Source: Icerya purchasi
Taxonomy: Eukaryota; Arthropoda; Insecta; Hemiptera; Monophlebidae
Assembly (NCBI GenBank): GCA_039619475.1
Contig: CM077115.1
Coordinates: 418,446,557 to 418,510,556 of the forward strand
Direction of reading: 5' to 3'
Length of the DNA: 64,000 bases
In this document: positions 58,987-64,000 of the stretch, piece after piece
How positions within the stretch are numbered: position 1 is the stretch's first letter
How the letters are laid out: every line of letters begins with the position of its first letter
The notes under the pieces: model-generated
Databases searched by the model: none
What the model was told of the DNA's origin: nothing
What the model saw: only the letters and a program-made list of their open reading frames with translations
Made by a program: the position numbers and the translations under genes

Positions 58987-60151
58987 TTATTAATAAATAT
59001 GATTACAGTCGTGATCTTCAGCGTGGCAACCGCAAAAAGAAGAAGAAAAAAAAGAAAAATCGTCCAAAGTTTCATTTCTCTATGGCGAATCAGATGAATT
59101 CTATCGAACCAAGACAAAGAGAACGCAAATCTGACGTAAAAGAATGATTAATAGTGTACATTTTGGGATGATACAGTTTCCCTTACAGCGATTCCGAAAA
59201 AAGCTACCTGCGAGAATCGTCCGCAGCCAGGATCAAATTGAAAGTGTCTTTAGCAACAAAATATTTAAGTCATATTCGTAAAACGTATACACAGAATTGT
59301 AATAATGTACAATATTAGAATAGTGTATACAAATGATATTAGCGCGTGCCTGTAATTACATATATTTCACAATGAAATTTTTGCTAACAATAAGAATGAT
59401 ATTACAAACAAAACATTTTTTATGAAATAGGCGGGAATTCTAAACCCGCTATTTCATGTGCTATGTAAAAATTTCGCACGTGTTCTACAAGAATAAATGA
59501 ATTTCTCAAGTACCAAGGAAAGACAAACAACCCAGAGGCGTGTTATGAGATTTTTATATTCGAGTAAAGCTAATTTGTTTAGATTATGTTTCGATTATGT
59601 TTCGATTATCACCCAACCAACGAAAAAAACATTAATTCGGCAGTCAGTCGATCTGTCTATTTAGACACATCACGTATTTTCGCCTAGGCGCAAAAACAAA
59701 AATAAAATAATGAGGTTTAACCGGTTTTTGAAATGTTCAGGGTCGCTTCGAAAAGCTGCTTACCTATCTTCCAGCTTCTACATGTAATGATTTAAACTAC
59801 GTAAACTGTTTAGAATTATGTATAGGCATTCAAACTGCATATGCTTTCGAAACGTCAACGTTTAAAACACCGAAAATCGTCGCAGTCTCTAACTAATTAA
59901 AATATTATAGAAATTTCCAGTACGTATCAATAATTTTTTGTATTCTTTAGATTAATCGCTGTTGATGAATTCGAAGTATTGTTATGCGCAGTAGGAGACG
60001 TAACTCTCAGTAATCGTAACATAGTCACAAATATTGTTGTTCCTATCCATTTAATAAATAAAATCTGCAATTAAGAAATATAAAAACACACAAACTATAC
60101 ATGAAAAACGTACCTTGGAAATTAACAGACGGTAAAATTATAAAAATACCA
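58987..60151. other. No supported feature
   Basis: AT-rich DNA; nothing recognised. Confidence 0.5.
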
Positions 60152-60271
60152 TAGTCCGTTTAACTAAAATGTGCCGATGGAAAAAGTCGATATAAATCGA
60201 TATTTATTATCCACTTACGGGGGCATATCGATTTACATTTTTCCATCGGCACATTTTCATTGAACGGACTA
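60152..60271. mobile_element. Hairpin MITE, about 120 bp
   Basis: The whole element is an inverted repeat: TAGTCCGTTTAACTAAAATG at the left against TAGTCCGTTCAATGAAAATG read from the right, continuing through TGTGCCGATGGAAAAA in both arms and meeting near 60215. The ends begin with TA, and AT pairs flank them, in keeping with a Tc1/mariner-derived MITE. Confidence 0.8.
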
Positions 60272-62149
60272 TAGTTGCATAAAGTCCTGGTGTCAAAAAA
60301 AAAAAACGTGTACCGAATTTTTTTACATACGTTTAACTGTACGCGATTTTTTTAAACACGTATTTATACATACATATGTATGAATATTTCCATTTAAAAC
60401 TGTAATTTTACTTCGGCCGCAGAACTAATTTTCAATCTCCGATACATCATTTTTAATGTTTTTAAACAAAGTCAAAAAATTTTATTAACTAACTCGACGC
60501 ATAGTTGTTTGTTAATGTTTCGACCGTTAAAATAGCGTAAACTTCAATTGTTTTACAAAATATGTAACCAAGATACATATGATACCGTTTATTTTACTAT
60601 TAACTTTATTTTTTATCATTGCCGTAAACTCCGAAACATGTCCACTATATTTTATATTTTTTATATAACTATAATTTTCTGTAATACGTGGGTTTATATA
60701 ATATATATATATATATTTTTTTTTTTTTTTCAATTTCAAAATTAATTTTTATTATATTTAATAAAATACATTTCAATTAACCGATTTCGACTTCGTCTTT
60801 CGAAATTTGTCGCATATATTCCGAACAAGTTTACGTTTTCCGGCACATATTTAAATCGTAATATTCAGAAAAAATTATAAAAATTATTCCACGTTACTGT
60901 CTCGAAACGGATCCATTATTTCACGACCGTCACGCGTAATGAAACACTTTGCGTAACGTTAAACATCGATTTTTTCCAATCTTCGCGAGTTTTGCTGAGA
61001 ATCGCTCGTAACTATCATAATATGTTTCTCAGCTGCACTTGCTTTGCGATACTACACTCGTGAATTTTAATAACTTCACTAGCATCTTTAGGGAAATTAT
61101 TTACCAGTGAGACAACTCTATTTAACACCACTTTTTCTCTTTTTTGGACAAAAAAAAATTACAATTTCAAAAAGCCTTCTTCCTACTTTAGCATATGATA
61201 ACTATTTTTAAATCCGTTTAACGAGTTATATTAAAACTACTTTGAAACTTCTTTCCTTCGATTATGTGACAAAAAGTCAGTTTTTGGATTCCGCGTATTT
61301 TTTTTTTTTACTATTTAAATTTTTAAAACTATCCGCTGATATCGTTAACAGAGAGGATATCTTTTTCACGCAACCGTTTTGAAATGTAACCAAATTCACG
61401 GATAAACTTCACTTTAATAAAGGTATATAGTCCCCTCTACCTGCTTATCTACGATATTAACAGAAATTGCCACGACGTTCACTAACGCTGTTCTCACCGC
61501 CGCTTGTGCTGAAATATCCGCGACCGCATCAAAGTTATCCCCGTGACGATAAGCAGAAATTACCGTTACGTGCACAATGAAATATAAAAAGAGCTTTGTT
61601 CGTCGATCTGAATGGCTTTTAAAATTAGAACGAAGAAATAAAGAGTCGAGGTAAATCCAGACTTTCCCTTTATTATGTATATCGCTTAATGCGCTTCTAA
61701 TACAATATTATTCCATACTGAAGCGCTAAGTCTTTGCTTTGCATCTTCACCTATATCCTTAGAAACGATATAACCATCTCCAAAAATAAAAACATGTGTA
61801 AGTAAATCCTATACTCTTAGCAGGGTGCCGGGGATTGTGAAGTTAATGTTCACAATATACTAAGCCTAATAGATCTGCAGAGAATATTAAGGCTAGTTCC
61901 TTTCTACTTGAGATCCGCCTTTGCTTTCCAGCAGATAATTCTCTGGTATAACCAATATTCAGTTTCAGATTAGGTATGTAGCACTGACTGGGTCAGCGAC
62001 TTGGATCCGAAACGAGACAAGTCTCGATAACCTATGAAATCTCTGATCTGGCATGCTTCAAGACACTATCCCCATTGCAGGCTATTTATTCAATTGGTGG
62101 TGTAATATAAATCCCAAATTCCTTTTCAACGCGCATAAATTGTTAATAC
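60272..62149. other. Unassigned DNA with a coding-like minus-strand block
   Basis: Contains the open block at 61414-61808 described separately and a TA run near 60698-60715. Nothing else is supported. Confidence 0.4.
61414..61808 (-). other. Coding-like open block, unknown
   Basis: A minus-strand frame open from 61808 for about 40 codons (FGDGYIVSKDIGEDAKQRLS, ASVWNNIVLEA) is succeeded, after a shift near 61705, by a 97-codon stop-free frame containing IVHVTVISAYRHGDNFDAVA and ISAQAAVRTALVNVVAISVN, ending at 61414. It lacks an early ATG. A G|GTAGAG donor-like site lies just after VDKQ. It could be an exon, a pseudogene or chance; no family is recognised. Confidence 0.3.
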
Positions 62150-63357
62150 TAGGCAAAATAAATCACCGTTCAACTTTCGTTAATCAAATCTTACCATCCG
62201 CCTCCCTAGCAGAAGGGTGTTCCAACACTCCTTTTATTTCACATCGTTTTAGTTCATTTTGGCCTTAATATATCTCCTTTAATAATCTCCTCTATTTTTC
62301 CTTTAACTTGACTGATCTCTGTCATCTTCCTAAGGTATTTATTCTTTCCTCATTTTCTAAAAACCTTCTCCAAGCCGTAATTAAACAGGTATTCTACGGT
62401 ACTATCAATTTCCTATTTCCCTCTCATGTTGTTACCATTTACACGGACGGTCCGGGGGGTCTGGTGGTGTTGGAGCTTCTTTCATCCTTCCTGATTTTAA
62501 CTTATTAGAATCTTTTTATTTTCCTTATTTCCGTTTCATATTCGTAAACGAATTACTGACTATTCTACGTTCTATTATTTTCATTTCCTCGAATCACCTT
62601 CCCTCCAATTTTTTAATTATCTCTGACTCTTTGAGCGCCCTTCAGGCCATATCTTTTCCTTTTCCTGATAATTCCTGTGGCTTTGTTTACTCATTCATAA
62701 TATTTCCGCTCTCCATTCCATTAACATTAATTTTCTGTGAGTACCTAGCCACTCGGGCATATTTGGTAATGAAGCGGTTGATTCCTTGGCTCGGGTTGCT
62801 GCTTCTTCACGCCTTTTTTTTAAAAAGTCTATCCGCCAGCCTCTTATCAATATGTAAAAGCTTTCATGTCAGGTATTGGTCGGACATCTACGCTTCCTCT
62901 TTCTTCAACAGTTGTTCCTTTTATCTGTCCGTCTAACCTACTCTTCCTTCCTATCGATGGTTTCTTTTGCATCCCTCTCTTCACCGTTCTGATATTTGTT
63001 TCTGTTGTTCGTATGCGTTTTGGTCATTTTCTGCTGCCTTCTTATTTCGCTTTTCCCTGTTTTCTTCCTCACACTGTTCTCTCCCTCTTGATGATGCAGT
63101 TATTTGCGAAGCCGACCATTTGTTTCTCTTTCTGTGGAGCATTTTGTATTCCTATTTAATGAAGCGCTCGGAATTTCTAGTCCTTTTTGTGCTTCTTATA
63201 TCCTGTATTTTCAATCCTTAATAGTTATTCTCGCTATTTGTTCCTTTTTATTAAAGATTTCTCATCAGATTAAAATATAACCAACTTCTTTCCTTTCTAT
63301 TTGTTTCTGGGTAAAGGTTTAAAGGTTCTTGTTTGACGAGACCCCCCCCCCCAAAAT
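62150..63357 (+). mobile_element. LINE fragment with RNase H, heavily decayed
   Basis: Plus-strand frames give, in order: STFVNQILPSASLAEG, NLLYFSFNLTDLCHLPK, VTIYTDGPGG (RNase H motif I), GNEAVDSLARVAA (motif IV), KSFHVRYWSDIYASSFFN, the C-terminal CEADH-type segment near 63110, and a tail GGGTAAAGGTTTAAAGGTTC ending in a C run and A-rich sequence at 63357. Many frameshifts and stops. The same LINE family as the other poly-A copies. Confidence 0.8.
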
Positions 63358-64000
63358 ACATGTATAAAGAATTCTAATAAAATTGGCTACATCATTTAGA
63401 AACATTTTGATGACTGATAGTCCCTATGGGGAAACGATAAACGTTTTATCGGTCAACGAGCAGCTGTTCTTTTTTATATAATATTCAGTGGTATTAGCAA
63501 TCTACATACGAGTATCGAAGCCGAAAAAAATTAGTAATTTACAGAAGCAATGGTAATGGATAACGCAACACAAGTAAACGTCATAAATCGAAGTGGAAGA
63601 AAACATTTACTCGGAACATTAACGTAATTGGGAAAAGAATTTATTGTTTCAATGTTTGAATAATAATACATCGATTCTACTAATATTTAACATGTAGCAG
63701 TACTTGTTTATCCAGTCCGATCGCTCTAAACATTATAAAAAAGGTAATAATAATATAACTCTACGTTTATTTATAGATTGTACCTTTTCCTGAGAATATT
63801 AATTATACTACTTAAATTAATATCCTAATAATTAAAATTAAGGTAATTACTTTCATTTATTATTAAGCTACTATTTGAAAAGACAGAAAAATGTATCCTT
63901 GGATTTTCCTATAATTTTGAAGATATCCAATTTCTGTTTTACGGCCATGAATAAATTTTATTTATCGCCGCTCTGCAAGGAATACATCTGTTTAGACGTT
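63358..64000. other. No supported feature
   Basis: AT-rich DNA to the end of the window; nothing recognised. Confidence 0.5.

Noticed and set aside
1..64000. CRISPR arrays, prophages, operons or bacterial contamination
   Set aside because: No regularly spaced short repeats with unique spacers and no dense gene arrangement; element content and sequence style are those of an insect nuclear genome.

Overview
This is a eukaryotic window, almost certainly from an insect or other arthropod. It is strongly AT-rich, contains many AT, AC, TTA and TCTA microsatellites, and is dominated by typical insect transposable elements: a mariner, Helitrons, Jockey/R1-like, RTE-like and CR1-like LINEs, a hAT-type MITE and foldback elements. 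I see no operons, bacterial genes, rRNA or functional tRNA gene. No complete host gene can be read. The sequence looks like intergenic or long-intron DNA.

Layout. 1-5.9 kb: unannotatable AT-rich DNA. 5.9-6.5 kb: LINE endonuclease relic. 8.05-9.37 kb: a complete mariner with an uninterrupted 349-aa transposase. 9.38-14.66 kb: a composite nest consisting of an AT-rich element bounded by two similar palindromes of about 40 bp, invaded by a LINE with a perfect 14-bp target duplication and by a 2.1-kb terminal-inverted-repeat transposon sitting in the middle of a larger palindrome. 16.3-16.7 kb: palindromic MITE. 17.06-17.18 kb: possible terminal host exon on the minus strand. 17.5-17.9 kb: repeat with an inverted partner at 55.5 kb. 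19.1-26.0 kb: three LINE copies, one (22.9-26.0 kb) with endonuclease, reverse transcriptase and RNase H remains. 28.0 kb: tRNA-like/LINE-tail SINE fragment. 28.4-29.2 kb: palindromic element with 123-bp arms. 30.2 kb: possible first host exon.

From 35 to 47.5 kb there are three copies of an unnamed repeat family (E) whose core is a unit of about 280 bp present one, two or three times in tandem. The middle copy was invaded by a Helitron and by a LINE. 42.9-43.3 kb holds an unidentified decayed reading frame. 47.5-49.3 kb is a LINE inserted into another LINE of the same family in opposite orientation. 50.9-52.2 kb is the 5' part (PHD-type ORF1) of a CR1-like LINE. 56.9-60.3 kb has a palindromic MITE, a hAT MITE with a perfect 8-bp target duplication, a short Helitron and a 120-bp hairpin MITE. 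62.1-63.4 kb is another LINE copy.

The elements interact mainly as parasites of one another: at least seven LINE copies share a conserved 3' tail that also appears on the SINE, and insertions into older elements give a relative order of events. The mariner is the only element here whose coding capacity appears intact. All identifications rest on reading the sequence by eye; no alignment or database search was run.
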